From Serratia quinivorans (GTDB taxonomy: Bacteria; Pseudomonadota; Gammaproteobacteria; Enterobacterales; Enterobacteriaceae): a DNA stretch of 64,000 nt. The notes under the pieces are model-generated. The model was not told where the DNA came from. It saw only the letters and a program-made list of their open reading frames with translations, and searched no databases. Position numbers and translations under genes: made by a program. Below, piece after piece: positions 9,437-20,951 of the stretch. Each line of letters opens with the position of its first letter. Position 1 is the stretch's first letter. The DNA lies in NCBI RefSeq assembly GCF_946227985.1, contig NZ_CAMKGL010000006.1, forward strand, positions 186,001 to 250,000, written 5' to 3'.

Positions 9437-9577
9437 GTTTACACTCGCCATTAAAGGGAACCACATTCGTTTTTATCGCAGCACAAACCGCGCCTGGGTT
9501 GATTCCCCGGCGGCGTCCATGCGGCATATATTAATATATTGTAATAACATCTTAAGCGGGCCAGATGCAACGGCGAT

Positions 9578-9610
9578 AAAAAAACAGCGGGGAAATCCCC
9601 GCTGTTTTCA
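9578..9610 (-). terminator. Intrinsic terminator after valS
   Basis: A 12 bp perfect stem, AAAACAGCGGGG and CCCCGCTGTTTT around a 4-base loop, is followed on the minus strand by a run of T. It lies about 25 bases past the valS stop codon. Confidence 0.9.
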
Positions 9611-9632
9611 GCTGTTGCAATGAACCGACAGA

Positions 9633-12509
9633 TTACAACGCGGCGATGGTCGCCTGCTGTTCCTGCAGCTTCACTTTGCCTTCTTTGCAGGCGGTCAGAC
9701 GTTCGCGCTCTTTGGCGACTACGGCTTCTGGCGCGCGCGCCACAAAACCTTCGTTAGACAGCTTGCCTTCGATTGAGGCGATTTCCGCATCCAGCTTGCC
9801 CATCTCTTTCGACAGACGCGCGATCTCGGCGTCCTTATCGATAAAGCCGGCCATAGGGATCAGCAGCTCGGCACCGTCCACCAGTTTGGTGACCGATAAC
9901 GGGCCTTTGTCACCGGCAGGCAGCAGGGCGATAGACTCCAGACGTGCCAAACGCTGAATAAAGCTCTGGTTCTCCTGCACGCGGCGCTCGGCGTCGGCAT
10001 TGCAGTTACGCAGCAGTACTTCCAGCAGTTTGCTTGGCGCGATGTTCATCTCGGCGCGAATGTTACGCACCGCGGTGATCGCCTGCTTGATCCACTCCAG
10101 GTCGTTCAGCGCTTGCGTATCTTCCAGCGTGGCGTCGTACTCTGGGAAAGGCTGCAGCATGATGGTGTCTGCGGTTTCGCCGGTCAGGGTTTTCACGCGC
10201 TGCCAGATGGTTTCGGTAATGAACGGGATCACCGGGTGCGCCAGACGCAGCAGGGCTTCCAGCACGGTGATCAGCGTATGGCGGGTGCCGCGCTGTTCCG
10301 CTTCGCTGCCGTTGGTCACGACCGGCTTGGTCAGCTCCAGATACCAGTCACAGAACTGGTTCCAGGTGAATTCGTACAGAATGTTAGCGGCCAGATCGAA
10401 GCGGTAGGTGTCCAGCGCTTCGCGGTAAGCTTTCACCGTACGGTTGAATTCAGCCAGGATCCAGCGGTCTGCCAGCGACAGCACTTTCTCGCCGCCGTTG
10501 AAGCCACAGTCCTGACCTTCAGCGTTCATCAGCACAAAGCGGCTGGCGTTCCACAGCTTGTTACAGAAGTTGCGGTAACCTTCCAGGCGCTTCATGTCCC
10601 AGTTAATGTCACGGCCGGTGGAGGCCAGTGCCGCCAGGGTGAAGCGCAGGGCGTCGGTACCGTGCGGCTCGATGCCGTTCGGGAACTGCTTCTCGGTGCG
10701 CTTGCGGATTTTTTCCGCCAGCTGCGGCTGCATCATGTTACCGGTGCGTTTTTCCAGCAGGTCTTCCAGCGAGATGCCGTCAACCATGTCCAGCGGGTCG
10801 ATCACGTTACCTTTCGACTTGGACATCTTCTGCCCTTCGTCGTCGCGGATAAGACCGGTCATGTAGACGGTTTTGAACGGAACCTGTGGCTTGCCGTTTT
10901 CATCCTTCATGAAGTGCATGGTCAGCATGATCATGCGCGCAATCCAGAAGAAAATGATGTCGAAGCCACTGACCATCACGCTGGTCGGGTGGAAGGTTTT
11001 CAGCGCGTCGGTCTGCTCTGGCCAGCCCAGGGTAGAGAAGGTCCACAGGCCGGAAGAGAACCAGGTGTCCAGCACGTCTTCGTCCTGGTTCAGCACCACG
11101 TCAGGGCCCAGGTTGTTCTCGCTACGCACTTCTTCTTCGCTGCGGCCCACATAGACTTTACCGTTCACGTCGTACCAGGCCGGAATACGGTGACCCCACC
11201 ACAGCTGACGCGAGATACACCAGTCCTGAATGTCGCGCATCCAGCTGAAGTACATGTTTTCGTACTGCTTCGGCACGAACTGGATCTCGCCTTGCTCAAC
11301 CGCTTCCACCGCCACTTTCGCCAGCGGAGCGGTACGCACGTACCATTGGTCGGTCAGCATAGGTTCGATCACCACGCCGCCGCGGTCGCCGTAAGGCACC
11401 GTCAGGTCGTGCGGTTTGATCTCTTCCAGTAAACCAAGCTCTTCAAAGGCAGCCACTACCGCTTTACGTGCCGCGAAGCGCTCCAGGCCACGGAACTGGG
11501 CCGGGATCTCGTTGCAGTAATCGGTGCAGATTTCGCCGAGGGTGTTGAACACTTCCGCTTCCTGACGGATATCGCCGTCGAAAGTCAGAATGTTGATCAT
11601 CGTCAGGCCGTGACGTTTACCGACTTCGTAGTCGTTAAAGTCGTGCGCCGGGGTGATTTTCACACAGCCGGTGCCTTTTTCCATATCGGCGTGCTCGTCA
11701 CCGACGATGCGGATGCGGCGGCCAACCAGCGGCAGAAGGATTTCTTTGCCAATCAAATCTTTGTAGCGAGGATCTTCCGGGTTCACCGCTACGCCGGTAT
11801 CACCGAGCACGGTTTCCGGACGGGTGGTGGCGACCACCAGGTAATCTTTGCCTTCGGCGGTTTTTGCGCCGTCGGCCAGCGGGTAACGCAGGTGCCACAT
11901 GGAGCCTTTGGACTCGCGGTTTTCCACTTCCAGATCGGAGATGGCGGTGCGCAGTTTCGGATCCCAGTTCACCAGGCGTTTGCCACGGTAAATCAGATCT
12001 TCTTTGTGCAGACGAACAAACACTTCGCGTACCGCGTTGGACAGGCCTTCGTCCATGGTGAAGCGCTCGCGCTCCCAGTCCACGGAGTTGCCCAGACGGC
12101 GCATCTGACGGGTGATGGTGCCGCCGGATTCTGCCTTCCACTGCCAGATTTTGTCGATGAACGCATCGCGGCCATAGTCATGGCGAGTTTTGTTTTCTTC
12201 TGCGGCGATCTTGCGCTCAACCACCATCTGGGTGGCGATACCGGCATGGTCGGTACCCGCCTGCCACAGGGTGTTTTTGCCCTGCATGCGCTGGTAACGG
12301 ATCATGGTGTCCATGATGGTCTGCTGGAAGGCGTGGCCCATGTGCAGGCTGCCGGTGACGTTCGGCGGCGGGATCATGATGCAGAAGCTTTCCTGGCTGG
12401 TATCACCATTTGGCTTGAAGTAACCCTGGTTTTCCCAGTGATCGTACAGCTTCTGTTCGATCTCTTTCGGGTCGTAGGCGGTATCGAGGTGACTGTTTGT
12501 CTTTTCCAT
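9633..12509 (-). CDS. valS: Valyl-tRNA synthetase
   Basis: 958 residues. A class I synthetase that charges tRNA-Val and edits threonine. The HIGH motif reads HMGH at residues 56-59 and the KMSKS motif is at residues 561-565. The connective editing domain lies between them, and the C-terminal arm ends in a coiled coil of charged residues. Length matches the E. coli enzyme within a few residues. It follows holC by 13 bases in the same direction. Confidence 0.98.
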   Translation of the reverse strand: MEKTNSHLDTAYDPKEIEQKLYDHWENQGYFKPNGDTSQESFCIMIPPPNVTGSLHMGHAFQQTIMDTMIRYQRMQGKNTLWQAGTDHAGIATQMVVERKIAAEENKTRHDYGRDAFIDKIWQWKAESGGTITRQMRRLGNSVDWERERFTMDEGLSNAVREVFVRLHKEDLIYRGKRLVNWDPKLRTAISDLEVENRESKGSMWHLRYPLADGAKTAEGKDYLVVATTRPETVLGDTGVAVNPEDPRYKDLIGKEILLPLVGRRIRIVGDEHADMEKGTGCVKITPAHDFNDYEVGKRHGLTMINILTFDGDIRQEAEVFNTLGEICTDYCNEIPAQFRGLERFAARKAVVAAFEELGLLEEIKPHDLTVPYGDRGGVVIEPMLTDQWYVRTAPLAKVAVEAVEQGEIQFVPKQYENMYFSWMRDIQDWCISRQLWWGHRIPAWYDVNGKVYVGRSEEEVRSENNLGPDVVLNQDEDVLDTWFSSGLWTFSTLGWPEQTDALKTFHPTSVMVSGFDIIFFWIARMIMLTMHFMKDENGKPQVPFKTVYMTGLIRDDEGQKMSKSKGNVIDPLDMVDGISLEDLLEKRTGNMMQPQLAEKIRKRTEKQFPNGIEPHGTDALRFTLAALASTGRDINWDMKRLEGYRNFCNKLWNASRFVLMNAEGQDCGFNGGEKVLSLADRWILAEFNRTVKAYREALDTYRFDLAANILYEFTWNQFCDWYLELTKPVVTNGSEAEQRGTRHTLITVLEALLRLAHPVIPFITETIWQRVKTLTGETADTIMLQPFPEYDATLEDTQALNDLEWIKQAITAVRNIRAEMNIAPSKLLEVLLRNCNADAERRVQENQSFIQRLARLESIALLPAGDKGPLSVTKLVDGAELLIPMAGFIDKDAEIARLSKEMGKLDAEIASIEGKLSNEGFVARAPEAVVAKERERLTACKEGKVKLQEQQATIAAL

Positions 12510-12522
12510 TTTATATCGTTGT

Positions 12523-12972
12523 TCAGTGAGTTGGCGGCGTGGCCGTGGTCAAATGGAAGCCGACGCTGCGATAAGCTTTATATCGGTCGCGCGCCAACTG
12601 TTTTAAGGTGTCTTCGTATGGGACGAAGTCTACCACTTCATGGAAAGCAGTAGCAAAATCTGCAAACTGCGGCAGCAGGGCGATCAGCAGGTCACGCGGG
12701 GAGTTGCCGCGTTTGCCGGGCCAACACAGTTCGACCGGGGCACCGTAATGCGGGCCTTCACCGGCCAGGTTGTGCGGCACGAACTGGTGCGGATCGCGCT
12801 GCCATAGCGCTTCGTCCAACCGTTCGGCCTGTTTCTGGCTCTCGCAGGCGATCAACACCCGCTTGCCGGAGCGCCAGCGTTCGGCGGCAACGGCGCAGGC
12901 CACGGCCTCATGCGCGCTGAGCGCACCTGCGGGTTCCGCGTGTTCGATTAGATAGAACGTTGCCTGTTTCAT
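12523..12972 (-). CDS. holC: DNA polymerase III chi subunit
   Basis: 149 residues from the ATG at 12972; a GTG four codons upstream is less likely. HolC pairs with HolD in the clamp loader and binds single-strand binding protein. The start MKQATFYLI and the [10 protein letters not shown] segment near residue 63 are typical. The gene order pepA-holC-valS is the conserved enterobacterial one. Confidence 0.95.
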   Translation of the reverse strand: MKQATFYLIEHAEPAGALSAHEAVACAVAAERWRSGKRVLIACESQKQAERLDEALWQRDPHQFVPHNLAGEGPHYGAPVELCWPGKRGNSPRDLLIALLPQFADFATAFHEVVDFVPYEDTLKQLARDRYKAYRSVGFHLTTATPPTH

Positions 12973-13003
12973 GGTCTGATTCACCGCTGCCTATAAAAAG
13001 TGT

Positions 13004-13027
13004 AGGGGCACAGCATGCTGTGCCCCT
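13004..13027 (-). terminator. Palindromic terminator between pepA and holC
   Basis: A perfect 24 bp palindrome made of AGGGGCACAGCA and its complement, followed on the minus strand by ACACTTTTTAT. It probably reduces read-through from pepA into holC. Confidence 0.7.
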
Positions 13028-13056
13028 CGGGATTATACCTGAATTACCGCTCAGAT

Positions 13057-14583
<1,527 letters not shown>

Positions 14584-14848
14584 TTAAAGACAAAGGCAGG
14601 CGCTACGGCTAGAATGACGCACTCCGTAACGATCTCCCGCCATTGAGTTAACGAGTTATGTTAACCTGAACGGCGTAAATTGCTCTGTTTTGGCGACTAT
14701 AGGCAAGTTCCTATAGGACACCCAAATGCTAGATGTTGTAATACTATTTTAGCTGTGTCGGTTGCCATATGATGAGAATAAATGGCGGATTAGCGATGAA
14801 ACTATCGATTTTCCTGCAAAAAGACAAGTTTTCACAGGCGTAATAAGC

Positions 14849-15943
14849 GTGATCATCATAAGATATCTGGTACGGGAAACGCTAAAGAGCCAAATCGCGA
14901 TTTTGTTCATCCTGCTTCTGATCTTCTTTTGTCAGAATTTAGTCAGGGTGTTAGGCGATGCGGTGGACGGCGATGTCCCGACAAATTTAGTTCTTTCTTT
15001 GCTCGCATTGGGTGTGCCGAAGATGGCGCAGCTAATCCTGCCATTAAGCCTGTTTCTTGGCTTATTGATGACGCTTGGGCGGCTGTATACCGACAGCGAA
15101 ATCACCGTGATGCATGCCTGCGGGCTGGGTAAACGAACCCTGATCATTGCGGCCATGGTATTGGCACTTTTCACTTCCGTTATTGCGGCGGCCAACGTGT
15201 TTTGGGTCGGGCCCTGGGCTTCGCGCTATCAGGACGTGGTGGTTTCCGAAGCCAAAGCCAACCCAAGCATTGCCGGGCTGGCAGAAGGGCAGTTCAAAAC
15301 CTCGCAGGACGGTAACGCGGTGCTGTTTATCGGTAACGTTAAGGGCAGCACCTTTAACAACGTGTTCCTGGCGCAACTGCGGCCGAACGGCAACCAACGC
15401 CCTTCCGTGGTGGTGGCTGAACATGGCCAGATTAACCAGATGAAAGACGGTTCGCAGGTGGTGACGCTGGACAAAGGCACCCGCTTTGAGGGCACTGCGC
15501 TGCTGCGTGACTTCCGCATTACCGATTTCAACGACTATAAGGCGGTGGTAAGCCACCGTGCGGTCGCCGTGGAGGGTAACCAGGCCGAACAGATGTCGAT
15601 GAAGACGCTGCTGGAGTCTGACGATCCGGACGCGCGCGCCGAGTTCCACTGGCGCCTGACGCTGGTGCTTTCCGTCGTCATTATGGCGTTGCTGGTGGTG
15701 CCGCTCAGCGTGGTGAACCCGCGTCAGGGCCGCGTGCTGAGCATGCTGCCGGCCATCCTGCTGTATTTGATATTCTTCCTGCTGCAGACCTCGCTACGTT
15801 CCAACGCCGGTAAAGGCAAGCTGGACCCAATGCTGTGGCTTTGGCTGGTCAACGCCGTGTACTTTGCGATCGCGCTGGCGCTGAACCTGTGGGATACCGT
15901 GCCGATGCGCAAGCTGCGCGCACGCCTGAGAGGAGCGGCCTGA
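14849..15943 (+). CDS. lptF: LPS export permease LptF
   Basis: 364 residues from the GTG at 14849, which gives the VIIIRYLVRETLKSQ start that matches LptF and a length near the E. coli 366; the longer frame from an upstream ATG would add 29 non-conserved residues. LptF has six membrane segments with a periplasmic jellyroll between segments 3 and 4, and with LptG and LptB2 extracts lipopolysaccharide from the inner membrane. Its TGA overlaps the lptG start. Confidence 0.95.
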   Translation: MIIIRYLVRETLKSQIAILFILLLIFFCQNLVRVLGDAVDGDVPTNLVLSLLALGVPKMAQLILPLSLFLGLLMTLGRLYTDSEITVMHACGLGKRTLIIAAMVLALFTSVIAAANVFWVGPWASRYQDVVVSEAKANPSIAGLAEGQFKTSQDGNAVLFIGNVKGSTFNNVFLAQLRPNGNQRPSVVVAEHGQINQMKDGSQVVTLDKGTRFEGTALLRDFRITDFNDYKAVVSHRAVAVEGNQAEQMSMKTLLESDDPDARAEFHWRLTLVLSVVIMALLVVPLSVVNPRQGRVLSMLPAILLYLIFFLLQTSLRSNAGKGKLDPMLWLWLVNAVYFAIALALNLWDTVPMRKLRARLRGAA

Positions 15944-17013
15944 TGTTTGGGGTTTTAGACCGATATATCGGTAAGACGATTTTCAACACCATCATCATGA
16001 CGCTGTTCATGCTGGTGTCGCTTTCCGGCATCATCAAGTTCGTCGACCAGCTGCGCAGAGTGGGCCAGGGTGACTATACGGCGCTGGGCGCCGGAATGTT
16101 TACCCTGCTGAGCGTGCCGAAGGACATCGAGATCTTCTTCCCGATGGCGGCCCTGCTGGGCGCACTGCTCGGGCTGGGGCAACTGGCGACGCGCAGTGAA
16201 CTGGTGGTGATGCAGGCTTCCGGCTTTACCCGCATGCAGATTGCCGGTTCGGTGATGAAAACCGCCATCCCGCTGGTGCTGTTGACCATGGCGATTGGCG
16301 AGTGGGTGGCACCGCAGGGCGACCAAATGGCGCGTAACTACCGCGCACAGCAGATGTACGGTGGCTCGCTGCTTTCTACCAAGAACGGCCTGTGGGCGAA
16401 AGACGGTACCGACTTTATCTACATCGAACGCGTTGCGGGCGAGAAAGAGCTTTCCGGCGTGAATATCTACCACTTCAACGACCAGCGCAGGCTGGAGACG
16501 GTGCGTTATGCCGCCAGCGCCAGCTTTGAAGACGGCGTATGGAAACTTTCGCAGGTGGATACCTCTGATCTGACCAACGAAAAACAGGTTACCGGCACCC
16601 AAACCCTGACCGGCGAATGGAAAACCAACCTGACCCCGGACAAACTGGGCGTCGTGGCGCTGGACCCAACCTCACTCTCCATCAGCGGCCTGCACAACTA
16701 CGTGAAGTACCTGAAGCAGAGTGGCCAGGAAGCCAACCGCTACCAGCTGAACATGTGGAGCAAGGTGTTCTCGCCGCTTTCCGTTGCGGTGATGATGCTG
16801 ATGGCGCTGTCGTTCATCTTCGGCCCACTGCGCAGCGTGCCGATGGGCGTGCGTGTGGTGACCGGTATCAGCTTCGGGTTCCTGTTCTACGTGCTGGACC
16901 AGATATTCGGCCCGCTGAGCCTGGTGTACAACATGCCGCCGGTGTTGGGCGCGTTGCTGCCAAGCATGCTGTTCTTGTTGATCAGCGTGTACATGCTGCT
17001 AAAACGCAAGTAG
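15943..17013 (+). CDS. lptG: LPS export permease LptG
   Basis: 356 residues; the ATG overlaps the lptF stop in a TGATG arrangement, so translation is coupled. The layout mirrors LptF: three membrane segments, a periplasmic jellyroll of roughly residues 125-260, then three more segments. It completes the LptB2FG exporter whose ATPase is encoded elsewhere. A hairpin follows 20 bases after the stop. Confidence 0.96.
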   Translation: MFGVLDRYIGKTIFNTIIMTLFMLVSLSGIIKFVDQLRRVGQGDYTALGAGMFTLLSVPKDIEIFFPMAALLGALLGLGQLATRSELVVMQASGFTRMQIAGSVMKTAIPLVLLTMAIGEWVAPQGDQMARNYRAQQMYGGSLLSTKNGLWAKDGTDFIYIERVAGEKELSGVNIYHFNDQRRLETVRYAASASFEDGVWKLSQVDTSDLTNEKQVTGTQTLTGEWKTNLTPDKLGVVALDPTSLSISGLHNYVKYLKQSGQEANRYQLNMWSKVFSPLSVAVMMLMALSFIFGPLRSVPMGVRVVTGISFGFLFYVLDQIFGPLSLVYNMPPVLGALLPSMLFLLISVYMLLKRK

Positions 17014-17035
17014 CGCAACGAGAGAGTTAATTAAG

Positions 17036-17065
17036 AAGGGCGCAGCCAGCGATGACTGCGCCCTT
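17036..17065. terminator. Bidirectional hairpin between lptG and the GntP-type permease
   Basis: A perfect 10 bp stem, AAGGGCGCAG and CTGCGCCCTT with a 10-base loop, between two converging genes. T-rich sequence follows on the plus strand (TTGCTGTTT). Confidence 0.75.
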
Positions 17066-17079
17066 GCTGTTTCTGGCGG

Positions 17080-18468
17080 TTATAACACCCAGTCCAGCAC
17101 CAGCACGCCGCATAGGCTGATGGCCCAGGCGATGGTGGTAGGTACCGACCACACCATCATCTGCTGACGGACATCGGTGATCCCCATCATACGGTTAACG
17201 ACCCAGAACATGCTGTCGTTGAAATAGCTGAAGAACAGCGCCCCCAGTGTGGCAGCCTGCGCCGCTGCCAGCATATTAATGCCTGGCAATTGGCTGATTA
17301 TGGGGGCAGAGATCGACGCGGCGGTTATCATTGCTACGGTACCAGACCCCTGGATCACCCGCACCAGCGTGGCGATCACAAACGGGATCAGCACCGGTGA
17401 GATTGGCAGATTAGCGACGTGCTGGGCCAGTTGGGTGCCTGCGCCGCTTTCGCGCAACACCGCCCCTAGCGCCCCCCCGGCACCGGTCACCAGCAGAATG
17501 ATGCCTGCAGTTTGTAGCCCTTCCTCCAACCTTTCCAGCGTGGTGTTCTTGTCGACCTTCGGCATCAGTGTGTACACCGCCAGCAGTGTGCTGATCGCCA
17601 GCGCAATCATCGGCGCGCCGAGGAAGGCGAACGTTTGTCCCCACAGGCTGTCAGCCAGCCAACTCAGTTCGTCGGTTTTAGCCAGCATGTTGTTCAGCGC
17701 ATTGATGAAAATCAGCACTATCGGTGCGACAATCGGCAGTAAGGACAAGCCCAGCCCCGGTAACGACTTACCTTCTTTTTCCGCCAGATAACGCTGGTGT
17801 GCAGCCTGTAAATCTTGCGGTTCGTCATCAAACCCCGCCGGTTGAAAATTGGGATAGCGCTTACCCAACCAACGGGCATAGAACACTACGCCGATCACGC
17901 AAGGGATCGCCAGCACCAGCCCAGCCAGCATCATCGCGCCAATATCCACCCCGAAAATACCCGCCACCCCGAGCGGACCTGGCGTTGGCGGCACCGCATG
18001 GTGAGTGATGATTAACCCCCCGGCCAATGCCACACCGAGCGTCAGCACATTGCGTTTACCTTTCTTTGCCAGCGCTTTCACCAACGGGTAGAGGATCACA
18101 AAAGCGGAGTCGACAAAGATAGGGATACTGACGATATAGCCGGTGATGGCAAGCGCCCATTCCTCGCGCCGTTTACCCAGCCACTTGATAAAGCTGTAGG
18201 CGATCTGCTCTGCGGCGCCGGACACTTCCAGCACCCGGCCCATCATCACCCCCAAACCAATGACAATGCCGATACTGCCGAGCGTGGAGCCGAAGCCTTT
18301 ACTGATGGCTTCTACCGTTTGCAGCGCGCTCAGGCCGCCACTGATACCGGCGATAGAGGCGGCGATCAGCATCGCCAGCAGCGCATGCACTCGGGTACGC
18401 AGCACCAGAAAAATCAGCACAAACACGGCCACCGCCAGACCGATGATTGGAGTATAGAGCGCCATCAT
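17080..18468 (-). CDS. GntP-family permease, probably for a tetronate or related sugar acid
   Basis: 462 residues, twelve or more hydrophobic segments, matching the GntP/GntT gluconate permease family. The start overlaps the denD stop as TGATG, after a GGAGGAGG ribosome binding site that lies inside the end of denD. Pairing with D-erythronate dehydrogenase suggests a four-carbon sugar acid such as erythronate rather than gluconate; that is an inference from context. It is the last gene of the regulator-dehydrogenase-permease unit. Confidence 0.87.
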   Translation of the reverse strand: MMALYTPIIGLAVAVFVLIFLVLRTRVHALLAMLIAASIAGISGGLSALQTVEAISKGFGSTLGSIGIVIGLGVMMGRVLEVSGAAEQIAYSFIKWLGKRREEWALAITGYIVSIPIFVDSAFVILYPLVKALAKKGKRNVLTLGVALAGGLIITHHAVPPTPGPLGVAGIFGVDIGAMMLAGLVLAIPCVIGVVFYARWLGKRYPNFQPAGFDDEPQDLQAAHQRYLAEKEGKSLPGLGLSLLPIVAPIVLIFINALNNMLAKTDELSWLADSLWGQTFAFLGAPMIALAISTLLAVYTLMPKVDKNTTLERLEEGLQTAGIILLVTGAGGALGAVLRESGAGTQLAQHVANLPISPVLIPFVIATLVRVIQGSGTVAMITAASISAPIISQLPGINMLAAAQAATLGALFFSYFNDSMFWVVNRMMGITDVRQQMMVWSVPTTIAWAISLCGVLVLDWVL

Positions 18469-19433
18469 CAGCCTCCTCCCTGCGACATGTCGTCACGGAT
18501 AAAGGCGCGGATCACCTGCTGGAAGGTTTCATCGGCGCTAAAACCGAGCGCCACTGCGCGCTGAGTGTCAAAATTGCCGGGCCAACCGGCGACAATGCGG
18601 TTGATGCGTTCGTCTTCAACAAAGCGCACGCGGGCGCTGACCTGTTCACCAGCCACTTCGCGCAGCGCATCTAACATGTGCTGCACCTTAACGCTGATGC
18701 CGGGCAGGTTGAGGGTGCGCGTTAGACCAAACGCACTCAGTGGCAGGGTGGCTGCGTGGATGAGATTGCGCACAACCGTCCCGGGGCTGGAGAGCCACAG
18801 TGCCAGTTCCGGTGAGACAGGACAGACGGCGGTTTCCCCCTGCAGCGGTTCGCGGATGATGCCGCTGGCGAAGGACGAGGCGGCCTGATTCGGTTTGCCC
18901 GGGCGCACGCTGATGGTCGGCAGGCGCAGCACCCGGCCGTCGACAAAGCCCTTGCGTGCATAGTCGTTGACCAGCAGCTCGCACATCGCTTTTTGCGCGC
19001 CGTAGGAGGACTGTGGCGCCACTGCACAACCATCGTTGACCACTGGAGGTAATTCACCGCCGAACACCGCCAATGAACTACTGAAGATGAACCGTAGCGC
19101 AGGCGCATGTTGCCGCGCCGCCTCCAGCAGGTGGCGGGTGGCATCGAAGTTAACCTGCATGCCGAGATCAAAATCATTCTCTGCGTGGCTGCTGACGATT
19201 GCCGCCAGGTGAAACAGCACCGTACAGTCGCTGTCGATCAGGCTATTTGCTGCCTGCGGATCGGTGAGATCGAGCGCCACGCAACGCACTCGGGGGTCAT
19301 TGCCCGGTGCCTGCGGCAGGTGGATGTCGGCCAGCACCAACTGACTGGCGGCGAGAGGACTATCGTTTTGCAGTAACGCCTTGGCCAGCCGCTGGCCGAG
19401 AAAGCCCGCGCCGCCGGTAATAATTATCTTCAT
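18468..19433 (-). CDS. denD: D-erythronate dehydrogenase
   Basis: 321 residues, an extended short-chain dehydrogenase. NAD-binding GGAGFLG is at residues 7-13 and the catalytic tyrosine-lysine pair occurs in SSYGAQK near residues 142-148. The overall pattern fits DenD, which oxidises D-erythronate to 2-keto-erythronate. The downstream steps (OtnI isomerase, OtnK kinase, OtnC decarboxylase) are not encoded in the window. It lies 45 bases after the DeoR gene in the same direction. Confidence 0.85.
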   Translation of the reverse strand: MKIIITGGAGFLGQRLAKALLQNDSPLAASQLVLADIHLPQAPGNDPRVRCVALDLTDPQAANSLIDSDCTVLFHLAAIVSSHAENDFDLGMQVNFDATRHLLEAARQHAPALRFIFSSSLAVFGGELPPVVNDGCAVAPQSSYGAQKAMCELLVNDYARKGFVDGRVLRLPTISVRPGKPNQAASSFASGIIREPLQGETAVCPVSPELALWLSSPGTVVRNLIHAATLPLSAFGLTRTLNLPGISVKVQHMLDALREVAGEQVSARVRFVEDERINRIVAGWPGNFDTQRAVALGFSADETFQQVIRAFIRDDMSQGGG

Positions 19434-19478
19434 GTTGTGATCCTTGTTCCCCGTAGGGGTTGTGGTTGTTCGTTGTTA

Positions 19479-20246
19479 TTAGAAAGTGATGCTGTGTAGA
19501 TGCAGCCCGCGTTCCCTGAGCTGTTGCTGCACGGCTGGCGGCAGTGCGGCATCGCAGAGGATGTCGTCGAGTGCCTCCAGCGGGCAGACGCGGAACATGC
19601 CGTATTTGCCGAACTTGCTGCTGTCGGAAACCAGCACCCGACGGCGGGCGACTTCCAGCAGCGCCTGTTTGACCAACACTTTTTCCTCGTGCGGCGTCGA
19701 TACGCCGTGTGCCAGATCCCAGGAACTGGTGCTGATAAAGGCGATGTCGATATTCAGCGTGCGCAGCAGCATGGCGGCGCTGTTGCCGACGCAGGAGTAG
19801 TTGCGTTGGTCGACCTGACCACCGGTGTGAAACAGGCTCAGCTGCGGCTTATTCATCAGGTGCTGGAGGATGGAGAAATCGTTGGTGACGATGGTCAGGT
19901 TGAAACGCTCTGCCAGGCTGCGGGCGATTTCGAAGGTGGTGGTACCGGCATCCAGATACACCACCTGCCCATCTTCCACCAGAGATGCTGCGTATTTGCC
20001 TATCTCACATTTGTGACGGTGGTGCAGTCGAGCCTTCTCGCTATAGGCCAGCTCTTGGCGCAGTGTGTCGCTCAGACGTACACCGCCACTGACGCTGACC
20101 ACCTTGCCCTGCTCCTCCAGCACGCGGATATCCCGGCGCACTGTCATATGCGAGACACTCATCAGCTCGGCCAGCGCGGGGATAGCCGCCAGTTGGTATT
20201 CGTGTACGTGGCGATAGATAAAATCACGGCGTTCGGAAGGGATCAT
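19479..20246 (-). CDS. DeoR-family transcriptional regulator
   Basis: 255 residues. An N-terminal winged helix-turn-helix (about residues 4-57, with VSHMTVRRDI) is joined to a sugar-phosphate-sensing DeoR domain with the DAGTTTFEIA motif near residue 98. I choose the ATG at 20246 because AGGAG lies five bases upstream; a GTG two codons earlier would overlap that site. It heads the denD-permease operon and probably represses it until a phosphorylated intermediate is made. Confidence 0.9.
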   Translation of the reverse strand: MIPSERRDFIYRHVHEYQLAAIPALAELMSVSHMTVRRDIRVLEEQGKVVSVSGGVRLSDTLRQELAYSEKARLHHRHKCEIGKYAASLVEDGQVVYLDAGTTTFEIARSLAERFNLTIVTNDFSILQHLMNKPQLSLFHTGGQVDQRNYSCVGNSAAMLLRTLNIDIAFISTSSWDLAHGVSTPHEEKVLVKQALLEVARRRVLVSDSSKFGKYGMFRVCPLEALDDILCDAALPPAVQQQLRERGLHLHSITF

Positions 20247-20623
20247 CAGCACTCCTCTGCCGGGCTGTCAGTGGCAGGGGCACCACAGCACAGGCGTTGT
20301 TATTTTTTGTTATTGAGCTGAATTTTTAACCATATGACTTCACAAAGAAACGAGAGTTGTCACAGATGCGAAGATGGATGAAGGGCGTTGAGTTGAAAGT
20401 TAAATTTATATTTTTCAATGTGTTGTTTGTTTTGTATGAGGCGATTTGAAGGAACAAGATCTTGTGATAAGTACTGTGATGGAGGTTGAACTTGTGAGGG
20501 GAGAAGAAGAATGGCGGCGATAAAGGTGCTGAGCTGTTGTGCTCATATTGTGTTCGCAGAAGGTTTAATATGACCAGGTCGGCGCTTTTTTCAGCACTTA
20601 ACTCATTGAACAACGGATAAGTG

Positions 20624-20651
20624 TTGCACGAGGATCGCTGAAAGGTATAAT
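20624..20651 (+). promoter_or_regulatory. Promoter of tRNA-Leu
   Basis: TTGCAC (20624-20629) and TATAAT (20646-20651) are 16 bases apart and end 29 bases before the tRNA. The GC-rich segment just after the -10 fits stringent control. The preceding gap from 20247 holds nothing else that I can identify. Confidence 0.85.
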
Positions 20652-20680
20652 GCACCCGTTTTCCGCATACTACTTGCAGT

Positions 20681-20765
20681 GCCGAAGTGGCGAAATCGGT
20701 AGACGCAGTTGATTCAAAATCAACCGTAGAGATACGTGCCGGTTCGAGTCCGGCCTTCGGCACCA
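20681..20765 (+). tRNA. leuX: tRNA-Leu (CAA anticodon)
   Basis: 85 bases including the encoded CCA. The acceptor stem pairs GCCGAAG with CTTCGGC. The anticodon loop reads TTCAAAA, giving anticodon CAA for the codon UUG. A long variable arm (GTAGAGATACGTGCC region) and the GGTTCGAGTCC T-arm complete a class II leucine tRNA. It resembles E. coli leuX, which also follows the pepA-lptFG region and also hosts integrases. The island is inserted at its 3' end, which restores the full tRNA. Confidence 0.96.
20745..20765 (+). repeat. attL: island attachment site in the tRNA 3' end
   Basis: CGAGTCCGGCCTTCG at 20745-20759 recurs exactly at 44453-44467, followed in both places by CACCA (with one extra G here). 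This is the usual core for P4-type integrases, which recombine in the T-arm and acceptor end. Confidence 0.9.
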
Positions 20766-20777
20766 ACAGTATGTAAA

Positions 20778-20805
20778 TAGACCTCAACTGAGGTCTTTTT
20801 TTATG
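20778..20805 (+). terminator. Terminator after tRNA-Leu, supplied by the island
   Basis: GACCTC and GAGGTC around a short loop, then seven T, about 12 bases past the tRNA. The original chromosomal terminator of the tRNA seems to be the one now beyond attR at 44493. Confidence 0.85.
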
Positions 20806-20878
20806 CCTAAAATCCAGCAATTACCTAGTTTTCCCGCTATATTAATTCTCCTCAGGGTATCCGGCACCCATGTACATC

Positions 20879-20947
20879 TACCAACAGATGTTGGTACAGA
20901 TGATGGTATTTACGGTTCGATAATGCTTGTACCAACAGGGAGGGGAT
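20879..20947. promoter_or_regulatory. Putative integrase arm-type sites, left end
   Basis: Three copies of TGTTGGTA are packed between attL and the integrase start: inverted at 20879-20886, direct at 20889-20897 and inverted at 20939-20947. The same word, as GATGTTGGTACA, is repeated next to attR. Location and repetition suggest integrase or excisionase binding and autoregulation of int; this is an inference. Confidence 0.6.
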
Positions 20948-20951
20948 AAGC

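Noticed and set aside
10113-11432. A 439-codon plus-strand frame inside valS
   Set aside because: Exact antisense to a well-conserved synthetase; histidine- and valine-rich composition typical of a shadow frame in GC-rich DNA.
20326-20820. A 164-codon minus-strand frame covering the tRNA-Leu gene
   Set aside because: It contains the well-known false peptide (GLEPARISTVDFESTAS) that arises when the complement of a tRNA is translated; the rest is AT-rich noise.
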